From Nanosynbacter sp. (lineage in GTDB: Bacteria > Patescibacteriota > Saccharimonadia > Saccharimonadales > Saccharimonadaceae): a DNA stretch of 18,793 bases. The position numbers were made by a program, and so were the translations under genes. Of the stretch, positions 6,368 through 12,542 are shown piece by piece (positions within the stretch are counted from its first letter, which is position 1; every line of letters starts with the position of its first letter). Location of the stretch: NCBI GenBank assembly GCA_015257705.1, contig JABZJR010000007.1:1-18793 (forward strand). Direction: 5' to 3'. The notes under the pieces are model-generated. The model had not been told where the DNA came from and did not search any database. It saw only the letters and a list, made by a program, of their open reading frames with translations.

Positions 6368-7438
6368 TCAATCTTCTTGAGTCGGCCGATCAATCAGCTC
6401 GGGTTGAGCTTGGTTATCGCCACCAGAAATTCGCACAACGTCCTTATCAATCTTCCCTAGTTCCTTGTACGTATTGTTATAATGACCAACGGTCGTACTT
6501 AAACTCTTGCCCATTTTCGTCATCAACTCGTCAAACTTTTTAATATGAACGCCCAATTGACCAACTCGAACTTGAATATCCTTAGCTTGCTCTTCAATTT
6601 GCAAACTACGAAGCCCCTGAAGAACGGTCTGCAGGTACGCCAAAAAACTAGTCGGACTAACAATAATCACTCGTTTATCTCGGAATGCATATTCAATTAA
6701 ATCGCGACTCGAACCACCCTGACCGACATTGTTAATCAGAAGATCGTAATACAAAGATTCGCTAGGAATAAACATAAAAGCAAAGTCCATAGTGTTTTCA
6801 CGCGGACGAATGTATTTACTAGTTTCGTCGATTCGCCCCTTAAGGTCAGCCTTCACCTTATTCAGCCACATTTCGCGCTCAGATTTTGTCTCGGCGTTAA
6901 TCATCCGATTGTAATTCTCCAAAGAAAACTTACTGTCCACCGGCAGTATTTGACCCTTGTCCAGAAAAATAACCGCGTCAACAATTTCACCGTCCTTGAA
7001 GCGATATTGCACTTGATACTGCTTGGCTGGCAAAACATTATCCAACACACTCTCCAGATAAAACTCCCCAAAAACGCCACGCTGCTTTGGATTTTGCAAC
7101 ACGTTTTGCAAGGTTTTCAGATCGGTCGCCACATCAACCACGCGCTTATTGGTCTCATCCAATTTCGCTAATCGCTGCGTCACATCAGCCACCAACTTCG
7201 CGCTTTCTGACAATTGCTTCTGCACGGAAGTCTGAACTTGCGCGCTACTTCGCTCCAACTTATCGCTAACGGACTCATTCAGTTTCGCAATAGTCCGCCC
7301 CAATTCTACGACATCAGTTTTAATTAGCTCGACGGATGATTGATTTTTTAGCTCGCTGATTTTTGATTGCAAGACAAATAAGGTCGCGCCCAAACCAATA
7401 GTAATAACAATTAAGAGAATAATGATAATGATTTCCAT
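6368..7438 (-). CDS. rmuC: RmuC family DNA recombination protein
   Basis: The 356-residue protein has an N-terminal membrane helix (residues 1-23), a long coiled coil (~25-115, heptad-rich with few aromatic residues) and the RmuC nuclease-like domain: NPKQRGVFGEFYLESVL (~116-132), VDAVIFLDKGQILPVDSKF (~152-170), and FIPSESLYYDLL with IIVSPTSFLAYLQTV (~228-270). RmuC limits DNA rearrangements in E. coli and is related to PD-(D/E)xK nucleases. The order GEFYLESVL...DAVI...PVDSKF matches the conserved core. TACACT lies six bases before the ATG, so the message is probably leaderless. Its promoter overlaps the 3' end of the upstream gene. Confidence 0.92.
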   Translation of the reverse strand: MEIIIIILLIVITIGLGATLFVLQSKISELKNQSSVELIKTDVVELGRTIAKLNESVSDKLERSSAQVQTSVQKQLSESAKLVADVTQRLAKLDETNKRVVDVATDLKTLQNVLQNPKQRGVFGEFYLESVLDNVLPAKQYQVQYRFKDGEIVDAVIFLDKGQILPVDSKFSLENYNRMINAETKSEREMWLNKVKADLKGRIDETSKYIRPRENTMDFAFMFIPSESLYYDLLINNVGQGGSSRDLIEYAFRDKRVIIVSPTSFLAYLQTVLQGLRSLQIEEQAKDIQVRVGQLGVHIKKFDELMTKMGKSLSTTVGHYNNTYKELGKIDKDVVRISGGDNQAQPELIDRPTQED

Positions 7439-7444
7439 ACACTT

Positions 7445-7473
7445 AGTGTACAGTGATTACAATGCTAAGACAA
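7445..7473 (-). promoter_or_regulatory. rmuC promoter (leaderless type)
   Basis: -10 TACACT (complement of 7445-7450), 17-bp spacer, -35 TTGTCT (complement of 7468-7473). Only six bases separate the -10 from the ATG. Confidence 0.55.
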
Positions 7474-7951
7474 CTCGTGCTAAAATTGCGAATAAAGTCA
7501 TAAATAAAATTGCTGCGCCGTTGCCGCGAATTCTATTCAACCAGATTAACGACAAATATACCAAAACTGTCGCCAAAACCACCCATAGCAATGACAAAAT
7601 CCAAGATCCGCCAGCCCATAATGTAGCACCCCACAATGACACAGTTGCCGCGATTACCACCAACAGAGGTCGCTTGATGCCAAATACCGCCAACACTGGA
7701 ACTAGCATAATTCCCGCCAAAACCAGCGCGACGTAAGATGCGATGCTCGTGCTGTTTGCGCAAATAGAAATATGCTCAGCGTTTGCGCAAAATACAGGTG
7801 TAATCATAAATTTATCAAACGCAAGCGCCAGCAACCAGATAGCCACGCCGCTAGCAACTAAAATCGCCAAAATCCTCAAGAAAACTCGCCTTGAAAATGG
7901 ATATGTGTAATCTGATATTTCTTCACGGAAAATAGCTGACAATAATTTCAT
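7457..7951 (-). CDS. Multi-pass membrane protein, unknown family
   Basis: With the ATG at 7951 the product has 164 residues and about five hydrophobic helices after a short charged N-terminus (MKLLSAIFREEISDYTYPFSRR). Two cysteines in FCANAEHISICANS lie in the loop between helices 1 and 2 and could form a disulfide outside the membrane. A longer version from a TTG at 7978 is possible, but the ATG has TACAAT six bases upstream and a matching -35, so I prefer it. I do not recognise the family. It lies between the PAP2 gene and rmuC on the same strand, each with its own promoter. Confidence 0.65.
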   Translation of the reverse strand: MKLLSAIFREEISDYTYPFSRRVFLRILAILVASGVAIWLLALAFDKFMITPVFCANAEHISICANSTSIASYVALVLAGIMLVPVLAVFGIKRPLLVVIAATVSLWGATLWAGGSWILSLLWVVLATVLVYLSLIWLNRIRGNGAAILFMTLFAILARVVLAL

Positions 7952-7957
7952 ACGTAA

Positions 7958-7986
7958 ATTGTAACGTAAACTTGTCAATATTGCAA
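7958..7986 (-). promoter_or_regulatory. Promoter of the membrane-protein gene at 7951
   Basis: -10 TACAAT (complement of 7958-7963), 17-bp spacer, -35 TTGCAA (complement of 7981-7986). Six bases separate the -10 from the ATG. Confidence 0.5.
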
Positions 7987-7996
7987 ATGTATATGC

Positions 7997-8479
7997 TTAA
8001 ATATTATGCTTTTTCAAGAGATTCATCGGTTTATACCAAACAATTCCTACACAGGCAATCAATAATCCGCCAACAACGTCAAGTGGCGTATGTACCAATG
8101 CAATAACCCGACCGACACATATTAAGATCGTCATAACCAGACAAACAACAGCCAGCCGCCAACTCTTCGTTCCGAAAAATACCGCCAAAGTAATTGCCAT
8201 TGTAAATAGCGCGTGATCGGACGGAAAACCCGGATTATTAAGGAATGACGCGCCGGCAGATACACCCAGAATCTCGAACGGGCGCATCTGATCTGGTTGA
8301 TAAATTGACCCGATAATTTTTGCCGCCACATAAGCAGTCAACCCAGCCATTAACACCTGGCTATAAACTTGATACTTCTCTTTATTTGGAACTAATTTTA
8401 TCAGCGCGTACGCACCAATTAGCACGACCGGCACCACTAGTCCGTCAGCAATTAATTTCACGATCCATTGCAAATCCAT
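7997..8479 (-). CDS. PAP2-family membrane phosphatase
   Basis: From the ATG at 8479 the protein has 160 residues and about five membrane helices. The acid phosphatase signature is present in three parts: Lys54...Arg66-Pro67, PSDH (86-89, usually PSGH), and R124-x5-H130-x3-D134 (GRVIALVHTPLDV). The family dephosphorylates lipid phosphates at the outer membrane face. In a small envelope-bearing bacterium, undecaprenyl pyrophosphate is a plausible substrate (BcrC-like), but that is an inference. An upstream ATG at 8545 would add 22 atypical residues; the chosen ATG has TATACT six bases before it. Asp88 replacing the usual Gly is a minor deviation. Confidence 0.85.
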   Translation of the reverse strand: MDLQWIVKLIADGLVVPVVLIGAYALIKLVPNKEKYQVYSQVLMAGLTAYVAAKIIGSIYQPDQMRPFEILGVSAGASFLNNPGFPSDHALFTMAITLAVFFGTKSWRLAVVCLVMTILICVGRVIALVHTPLDVVGGLLIACVGIVWYKPMNLLKKHNI

Positions 8480-8485
8480 ACTATA

Positions 8486-8514
8486 AGTATATCGCGTCAA
8501 CGCTGGCCAGTAAA
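8486..8514 (-). promoter_or_regulatory. Promoter of the PAP2 gene (leaderless type)
   Basis: -10 TATACT (complement of 8486-8491), 17-bp spacer, -35 TTTACT (complement of 8509-8514). It lies back-to-back with the tRNA promoter. Confidence 0.5.
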
Positions 8515-8517
8515 CGC

Positions 8518-8546
8518 TTGCGGAAATCATTTTTCTATAGTACAAT
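8518..8546 (+). promoter_or_regulatory. tRNA-Gln promoter
   Basis: -35 TTGCGG (8518-8523), 17-bp spacer, -10 TACAAT (8541-8546), 12 bases before the mature tRNA 5' end. Confidence 0.55.
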
Positions 8547-8558
8547 TATGTTTACCGT

Positions 8559-8633
8559 TGGGATGTCGCCAAGTGGTAAGGCAGCGGGTTCTGGTCCCGC
8601 CATTCGGGGGTTCGAATCCCTCCATCCCAGCCA
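8559..8633 (+). tRNA. tRNA-Gln (anticodon CTG), CCA encoded
   Basis: A full cloverleaf can be drawn. The acceptor stem TGGGATG (8559-8565) pairs with CATCCCA (8623-8629). The discriminator is G and an encoded CCA follows (8631-8633). The anticodon stem GCGGG/CCCGC surrounds the loop TTCTGGT with anticodon CTG. The T arm is GGGGG-TTCGAAT-CCCTC, with a G-T wobble at the base pair next to the stem end. The U1-A72 first pair and overall sequence are typical of tRNA-Gln. It decodes CAG. A T-tract hairpin follows 15 bases downstream. Confidence 0.96.
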
Positions 8634-8647
8634 AGTTTGAAATTTAG

Positions 8648-8672
8648 CAGCCAATTATTTGGCTGTTTTTTT
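8648..8672 (+). terminator. Terminator after tRNA-Gln
   Basis: CAGCCAA (8648-8654), loop TTAT, TTGGCTG (8659-8665), then a run of seven or more T. The loop contains the stop codon of the convergent gene at 8655-9074. Confidence 0.88.
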
Positions 8673-9074
8673 CGTCGATAAATTTGCACAGATCAGTAGA
8701 ATCCACATCACGAATACCAGAAAAATCGCAGCCACATTATTCACATTCTTTATCGTTGCACCAAATATCACTGCCCCATACTCATTCACAAACGCCAAAA
8801 AACTAATTACCGTCATAACCCCCAAACTCAAAAAACCAGCCGTCCTACTTGTCAGAGTAATTCTTTTTGGCATATTCATATCAATTAAAAACGGCAACGA
8901 CACAAGTTCTGTGATTACTAGTAATATCGCAATCGGAAGACTCAAATATGGCGTAATCCCCGCAGAAGTAAGGACCGCAGAAAACTTCTCAAACGTAAAT
9001 AATTGACATAATAATGACACCATTATTAATAGTCCTGTAATCAATTTAACAATTTTATTCACTTTTCTAGACAT
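8655..9074 (-). CDS. Four-helix membrane protein, unknown (DoxX-like size)
   Basis: The 139-residue protein has a short basic N-terminus (MSRKVNKIVK) and four hydrophobic helices, and ends in STKKTAK. Size and topology recall DoxX or MauE-type four-helix proteins, but no diagnostic motif is visible, so I give no function. TATACT lies six bases before the ATG with a TTGAGC -35 at 17 bp, again leaderless. Its stop lies in the loop of the tRNA terminator hairpin. The following 178 bp up to trmD's terminator show no gene on either strand that I can support. Confidence 0.7.
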   Translation of the reverse strand: MSRKVNKIVKLITGLLIMVSLLCQLFTFEKFSAVLTSAGITPYLSLPIAILLVITELVSLPFLIDMNMPKRITLTSRTAGFLSLGVMTVISFLAFVNEYGAVIFGATIKNVNNVAAIFLVFVMWILLICANLSTKKTAK

Positions 9075-9080
9075 AGTTTC

Positions 9081-9109
9081 AGTATAGCTTGCGCGTCAAA
9101 AAAGCTCAA
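9081..9109 (-). promoter_or_regulatory. Promoter of the four-helix membrane-protein gene
   Basis: -10 TATACT (complement of 9081-9086), 17-bp spacer, -35 TTGAGC (complement of 9104-9109). Confidence 0.55.
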
Positions 9110-9240
9110 GTTTGTTGTATTTTTTACGAAAGCACTTGCACTTTTCATAAAAACGTCATAAAGTTAAATCAGCGAACGTTACAAAAATAAACACCATAAA
9201 ACAGTATCTTTCGCTCTACGACAAATCCACCACAACTTAA

Positions 9241-9266
9241 AATACCCCGTCTCTATGGGGTATTTT
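9241..9266. terminator. Terminator hairpin at the trmD 3' end
   Basis: AATACCCC (9241-9248) pairs with GGGGTATT (9257-9264). On the minus strand it ends trmD, whose stop codon lies in the loop; a short T run follows on each strand. Confidence 0.75.
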
Positions 9267-9921
9267 TATTGGTCAATATCCGCGATTGTTCAGCGCGCCA
9301 CTCGGCAATTTTTCCGTGGTGTCCGCTCAATAAAACATCCGGCACACGTAAACCTTTAAACTCCTCAGGTCGTGTATATTGTGGAAATTCCAACGTTTCT
9401 CCATCTGAAAAACTTTCAATTTCCGCAGACTTTTCGCCGCCCAAAACTCCAGGAATCAACCTAACAATAGAATCAATCATCATCATTGCCGCCAGCTCTC
9501 CGCCTGTCAGCACAAAATCGCCAATACTCCATTGCTCATCAACTAGTTCTAAAATTCGCTCATCAACACCCTCGTATCGCCCGCAAATAAATATCACACC
9601 TCGATCATCATCGGCTTCTTTCTGGGCTTTTGCCTGCTTCCAGCGCTGCCCGCGCGGACTCATTAATACCACTTTCGCTGTTTCATCCTGAGATTTCGCA
9701 AATTCTACCGCTTTCCATAACGGCTCAATCATAAGAAGCATCCCGTCACCGCCGCCATAAGGAGTATCGTCAACCTGACGACGAGGACCCAAACCAAACT
9801 CCCGCAGATTCACCGTCGCAAGCTCTACGATGCCGTCTTTCTGAGCCTTCCACATCATGGAATTATTAAAAACTCCCGTTGTCATTTCTGGGAAAAGTGT
9901 AATTACTTGAAATTTTCTCAT
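9253..9921 (-). CDS. trmD: tRNA (guanine37-N1)-methyltransferase
   Basis: The 222-residue protein matches TrmD in order: FQVITLFPEM (4-13), the segment DDTPYGGGDGMLLMIEP (51-67), VVLMSPRGQRW (84-94), FICGRYEGVDERI (111-123), and the SAM-binding trefoil-knot signature SIGDFVLTGGE (132-142). TrmD methylates G37 of tRNAs reading CNN codons, which prevents +1 frameshifting. Length is typical or slightly short (family about 230-250), ending soon after LSGHHGKIAEWR. The ATG at 9921 has TACACT seven bases upstream and TGGACA at 18-bp spacing, suggesting leaderless translation. The usual neighbours rpsP, rimM and rplS are absent; it faces away from the orphan gene at 10026 and shares a promoter region with it. 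Confidence 0.97.
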   Translation of the reverse strand: MRKFQVITLFPEMTTGVFNNSMMWKAQKDGIVELATVNLREFGLGPRRQVDDTPYGGGDGMLLMIEPLWKAVEFAKSQDETAKVVLMSPRGQRWKQAKAQKEADDDRGVIFICGRYEGVDERILELVDEQWSIGDFVLTGGELAAMMMIDSIVRLIPGVLGGEKSAEIESFSDGETLEFPQYTRPEEFKGLRVPDVLLSGHHGKIAEWRAEQSRILTNKNTP

Positions 9922-9928
9922 CTGTTAC

Positions 9929-9957
9929 AGTGTACCAAGTGTTGACTTTTTTGTCCA
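9929..9957 (-). promoter_or_regulatory. trmD promoter (leaderless type)
   Basis: -10 TACACT (complement of 9929-9934), 18-bp spacer, -35 TGGACA (complement of 9952-9957). Seven bases separate the -10 from the ATG. Confidence 0.6.
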
Positions 9958-9970
9958 GGTATGCTATATA
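9942..9970 (+). promoter_or_regulatory. Strong promoter of the orphan gene at 10026
   Basis: -35 TTGACT (9942-9947), 17-bp spacer ending in TGC (extended -10), -10 TATATA (9965-9970). The leader of about 50 nt holds a small hairpin (TACTC 9981-9985, GAGTA 9990-9994) and an AAAGGA Shine-Dalgarno. The -35 sits inside the trmD promoter spacer. Confidence 0.7.
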
Positions 9971-10025
9971 TATTAACTTTTACTCAACCGAGTAGAAGTA
10001 GCCCTTACATAGAAAGGACAGAGAT

Positions 10026-10655
10026 ATGTCCGGAGAACTCTCGCTCGAAGGTGTCGAGTACGCAATCAATACTGCAGGGCTCAGCCCTAGGTCGCATGCG
10101 TATGTCGACCCATGTGGTGACATCATCATCAAGATCCAAGTCCCCTTGACTCTTGATGATGGAACGCAGGTTCCTTATGGAGCTGGCAGTGATATCCAGC
10201 GAAACCTGTCTTATTTCATCAATGAGATCTCGTGGGAGGGAAGTTCCGCCGAAGACTGGCGGCTGAACTTCTTCGGAGACAGACTCACTGTCACAATCGG
10301 TGCTTACGTCGTCCTTCCCGAAAAGCACAACATCAACAGCGACGAGCATTATCCCCTGATTCATCAGGGGAATGATAACGGACGCGCGGAGCGTATCCAC
10401 GCCGCATGCGTCTCCGGGCTTGGCTTCGACTTCTGTTCGATGGCTGCATTGTTCTCCTATACGAACAGTGCAGCCATCGCCGAGCTCCTTAGGCGGGGTC
10501 CGGGACATGAAATCATTCATGTCAACGACCAGGAGACCTACGCAGATCTCCTTCCGCATCTGAGCAAGGCATTCCCTTGGAAGACCAGGTATCACCTCCC
10601 CTTCCCTTTGAGGAATGTTGGCGGTTGGATCTCTCGACCCATCACAAAGGGCTAA
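10026..10655 (+). CDS. Orphan 209-aa protein with foreign codon use, unknown
   Basis: I do not recognise a family. The protein is soluble-looking, mixed alpha/beta, without a signal peptide or membrane helix. A beta-rich first half (DIIIKIQVPLTLDDGTQVPYG, RLTVTIGAYVVLPEKHN) precedes a more helical second half. Coding evidence is good: a strong promoter, an AAAGGA RBS nine bases before the ATG, 209 codons open to a TAA directly before a terminator, and consistent codon bias. That bias is unlike the neighbours: all five Lys are AAG, all Phe are TTC and 15 of 17 Ile are ATC, and the gene is visibly GC-richer. This suggests transfer from a GC-rich donor; an actinobacterial host would be one possibility. 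The message also contains an unusual number of strong hairpins. Confidence 0.75.
   Translation: MSGELSLEGVEYAINTAGLSPRSHAYVDPCGDIIIKIQVPLTLDDGTQVPYGAGSDIQRNLSYFINEISWEGSSAEDWRLNFFGDRLTVTIGAYVVLPEKHNINSDEHYPLIHQGNDNGRAERIHAACVSGLGFDFCSMAALFSYTNSAAIAELLRRGPGHEIIHVNDQETYADLLPHLSKAFPWKTRYHLPFPLRNVGGWISRPITKG
10076..10552 (+). repeat. Series of inverted repeats inside the orphan gene
   Basis: At least nine stem-loops lie in the coding sequence. The best are 10124-10134/10151-10161 (11 bp perfect, with an inner 4-bp stem), 10353-10359/10364-10370 (7 bp plus an outer 4 bp), 10438-10454/10463-10479 (17 bp with one G-T) and 10504-10511/10516-10523 (8 bp perfect). Shorter ones are at 10161-10174, 10182-10200, 10249-10276, 10278-10292, 10381-10412 and 10531-10552. 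Confidence 0.8.
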
Positions 10656-10656
10656 C

Positions 10657-10728
10657 GCCCGCCAATGAGAATAGCTCGCCTTGAGACATTAAGTCTCGGC
10701 TTGAGCCTCTTGGCGGGCTATTTTCATG
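10657..10728 (+). terminator. Long branched terminator of the orphan gene
   Basis: GCCCGCCAA (10657-10665) pairs perfectly with TTGGCGGGC (10710-10718). Inside are GCTC/GAGC (10674-10677, 10703-10706) and GAGAC/GTCTC (10683-10687, 10693-10697). TATTTTCAT follows. The stem begins directly after the stop codon. Confidence 0.7.
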
Positions 10729-10754
10729 TCTTTTTGCAGAAATTATTCCCCACC

Positions 10755-10784
10755 AAAAAACCGCCCCAATAAGGACGGTTTTTT
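10755..10784. terminator. Bidirectional terminator between orphan gene and khpA
   Basis: AAAAAACCGCCC (10755-10766) pairs with GGACGGTTTTTT (10773-10784) with one mismatch and a 6-nt loop. T tracts are present on both strands, so it can end both convergent units. On the minus strand the ~80 bp between it and khpA include a 6-bp hairpin (CAATGG/CCATTG near 10802-10817). Confidence 0.88.
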
Positions 10785-10867
10785 AGCACAAATAAGGCTC
10801 TCAATGGTTACCCATTGTCTCGCATAGAGCTGTTCTCGCATAATGTCTGTGCTTGAACTGGTTTTAA

Positions 10868-11257
10868 TTATATATCAAGATCGTCGAGTTCTGCAAGCTC
10901 TTTTCTGGTGTTTTCTGCGTAAGATGATTCATTTTCCACAGTTTCATCTGTTGAGTTATCCACAGAAGCATGATCATTATAGCTATTGCTCTCACGCTCA
11001 CCAGAAAAACCATCATTGTTAACGATCTTCAAGTTATATCGAGCGTCATTCTTTGCGCCCAAAGCTCGCAGAAGTGTACGCAAACTCTGTGCCGTACTGC
11101 CGCGCTTACCAATAACTCGGCCCAAATCTGCTGGATTAACTGTCAATGTTAGTAAAACGCCCTTTTCATCAATCGTTCGGTCTACTACGACGTCTTCTGG
11201 ATGTCCAACCAACGCCTTTACAGTATATTCTACAAACTGCTGATCTATTGTTGACAT
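10868..11257 (-). CDS. khpA: KH-domain RNA-binding protein (KhpA-like)
   Basis: From the ATG at 11257 the protein has 129 residues. Residues 1-82 form a single KH domain of the KhpA type: YTVKALVGHPEDVVV (11-25) and the RNA-contacting GxxG loop GKRG (50-53) in DLGRVIGKRGSTAQSLRTLL. KhpA binds RNA, often with KhpB, and affects cell division and translation in Firmicutes. The C-terminal ~47 residues are acidic, Ser/Asn-rich and probably disordered, an extension beyond the usual ~80 residues. A longer frame from 11320 is rejected because AGGAGG lies just upstream of the ATG at 11257. It has its own promoter within the rnc-khpA gap, yet follows rnc in the same direction. Confidence 0.9.
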   Translation of the reverse strand: MSTIDQQFVEYTVKALVGHPEDVVVDRTIDEKGVLLTLTVNPADLGRVIGKRGSTAQSLRTLLRALGAKNDARYNLKIVNNDGFSGERESNSYNDHASVDNSTDETVENESSYAENTRKELAELDDLDI

Positions 11258-11291
11258 TCTGCCCCTCCTCCTGGAATTAAACTGTATTTTC

Positions 11292-11320
11292 ATTATACAC
11301 GAGCAGTTTACGCCGTGCAA
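11292..11320 (-). promoter_or_regulatory. khpA promoter
   Basis: -10 TATAAT (complement of 11292-11297), 17-bp spacer, -35 TTGCAC (complement of 11315-11320). The leader of about 28 nt includes AGGAGGAGGGG. Confidence 0.7.
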
Positions 11321-11327
11321 ACTTTAA

Positions 11328-12044
11328 TTATTTCTCTCCAGATTCTTTATATTTAGCAATTGCAGCACGAGCAGCTTGCTGTTGGGCAACTTGCTTTGAC
11401 GGACCAATGCCTCGCCCCATCATATTATCGCCAACAAAAACCCCAAGAGTAAAGACTTTATCGTGATCTGGACCTTCTTCGCTCAGGACTTTATATACTG
11501 GCGTTTGATTGTCAACTCGCTGAGAAATCTCCTGCAAATATGACTTCGGATCACGCCAACTGCCCGACTCTAAAATTCCGTCCAGTTTAACAATTATATG
11601 CTTGTGAATAAAATCGCGAGCATCGTCAAAGCCACGCTCCAAATAAATCGCGCCGATTACCGCCTCAAATGCATTGGCTAAAATCTGTAAATGCGCTCGC
11701 TCTGAGCCGTTCTTCTCACCCTTTGACATACGAATCAGCGGACCATAACCCAACTTATCGCCAGCATCGCCAATACTTTCCGTTCGTACCAAAGCTGCCC
11801 GCCAAGCAGTCAAAATTCCCTCTGGCTCAGAAAAATGCGTAAACAAATATTCTGTTACCGCCAATTCCAAAACCGCATCACCTAAGAATTCCAAGCGCTC
11901 ATTGTGGTGATGGACGGATTTTCGATGCTCATTCACATAACTACGATGAGTCAAAGCTGTAATTAGCAAATCCAAATTCGTAAATTCAAAACCTAATTTT
12001 TCGCGCGCAAAATCTTGATATGGCGCAGTGTTCATTCCGTTCAT
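11328..12044 (-). CDS. rnc: Ribonuclease III
   Basis: The 238-residue protein has an N-terminal RNase III domain with the signature NERLEFLGDAVLE (48-60; Glu49, Glu52 and Asp56 at the catalytic positions) and the second metal-site helix ILANAFEAVIGAIYLE (121-136, Glu127 conserved). A C-terminal dsRNA-binding domain follows from DPKSYLQE (165) to ~232, ending in the KQVAQQQAARAAI helix. It cuts double-stranded RNA in rRNA and mRNA processing. Asn124 occupies the position of E. coli Asp114. The ATG follows the Nudix stop directly, and its Shine-Dalgarno AGGAG lies in the end of the Nudix gene, so the two are translationally linked. Confidence 0.97.
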   Translation of the reverse strand: MNGMNTAPYQDFAREKLGFEFTNLDLLITALTHRSYVNEHRKSVHHHNERLEFLGDAVLELAVTEYLFTHFSEPEGILTAWRAALVRTESIGDAGDKLGYGPLIRMSKGEKNGSERAHLQILANAFEAVIGAIYLERGFDDARDFIHKHIIVKLDGILESGSWRDPKSYLQEISQRVDNQTPVYKVLSEEGPDHDKVFTLGVFVGDNMMGRGIGPSKQVAQQQAARAAIAKYKESGEK

Positions 12045-12542
12045 TTATAAGTTCTCCTGTCTAATTCGTTTCATTGCTAGAAGAATCAGCTTGCCAATAT
12101 CTTCATATTCAACTTCATCCAGCGCCTCATGAAAACTAAACCATTTAAGACCATTCATCCATTCCTCCTTTTGGAGTTTCTCGTTAGGATCCAGCGCCTT
12201 AACTAGATAAACTTGCGTTGTCATCAATACCAATTTATCGATTCGACGATAACGAAAATTCACCTTGCCCAGCCAGCCGTGAAGTTCAATTTTCTTCAGC
12301 CCAGTTTCTTCGCCAATTTCCCTACGAGCCGTTACTTGAGCTGTTTCACCTGGCTCAATATGCCCTTTCGGAATTGTCCAGCGGTCACGAGCGTCTTGAT
12401 ATAGCAAAAATTCCGCCTCGCCCTTTTTATTGCGACGAAAAATCACGCCACCAGCAGTTGGCTCGCGTACAATTTCCTGAATCAACGGCTTCTTACTGCC
12501 ACCAAAATATTTTTTTATCTTATCAAAGTTGCTTGTTCTCAC
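12045..12542 (-). CDS. Nudix hydrolase
   Basis: The Nudix box is complete, GHIEPGETAQVTARREIGEETGL (residues 60-82 from the chosen start), matching G-x5-E-x7-R-E-x2-E-E-x-G. It follows a TAGGVIFRR strand and a DRWTIPKGH entry. Such enzymes hydrolyse nucleoside diphosphates linked to another group, for example Ap4A, oxidised dNTPs or RNA 5' ends; TIPKGHIEPGE with late KWFSFHEAL resembles Ap4A-hydrolase-like or MutT-like members. I chose the GTG at 12542 (165 aa), because GGAGGA lies eight bases upstream; this overlaps nusB by 20 bp. The ATG at 12590 would overlap nusB by 68 bp and add nonconserved residues. Confidence 0.9.
   Translation of the reverse strand: MRTSNFDKIKKYFGGSKKPLIQEIVREPTAGGVIFRRNKKGEAEFLLYQDARDRWTIPKGHIEPGETAQVTARREIGEETGLKKIELHGWLGKVNFRYRRIDKLVLMTTQVYLVKALDPNEKLQKEEWMNGLKWFSFHEALDEVEYEDIGKLILLAMKRIRQENL

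Noticed and set aside
9269..9691. A 140-codon plus frame inside trmD
   Set aside because: It is antisense to an unmistakable trmD and has no promoter or ribosome site.
10005..10595. A 196-codon open frame antisense to the orphan gene
   Set aside because: The plus frame has the promoter, Shine-Dalgarno, terminator and codon bias. The antisense frame lacks these and is probably kept open by the GC-rich, inverted-repeat-rich sequence.
10649..10728. Possible integron attC site at the orphan gene's end (GGCTAACG followed by a long inverted repeat)
   Set aside because: The core does not fit RYYYAAC, no GTTRRRY partner is found at the other end, and a T-rich tail follows, so a terminator explains it better.
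10800..10850. Short hairpin and a repeated TCTCGCATA near the khpA 3' end as a possible small RNA
   Set aside because: No promoter is seen and the repeat is only nine bases. It is more simply the 3' untranslated part of khpA.
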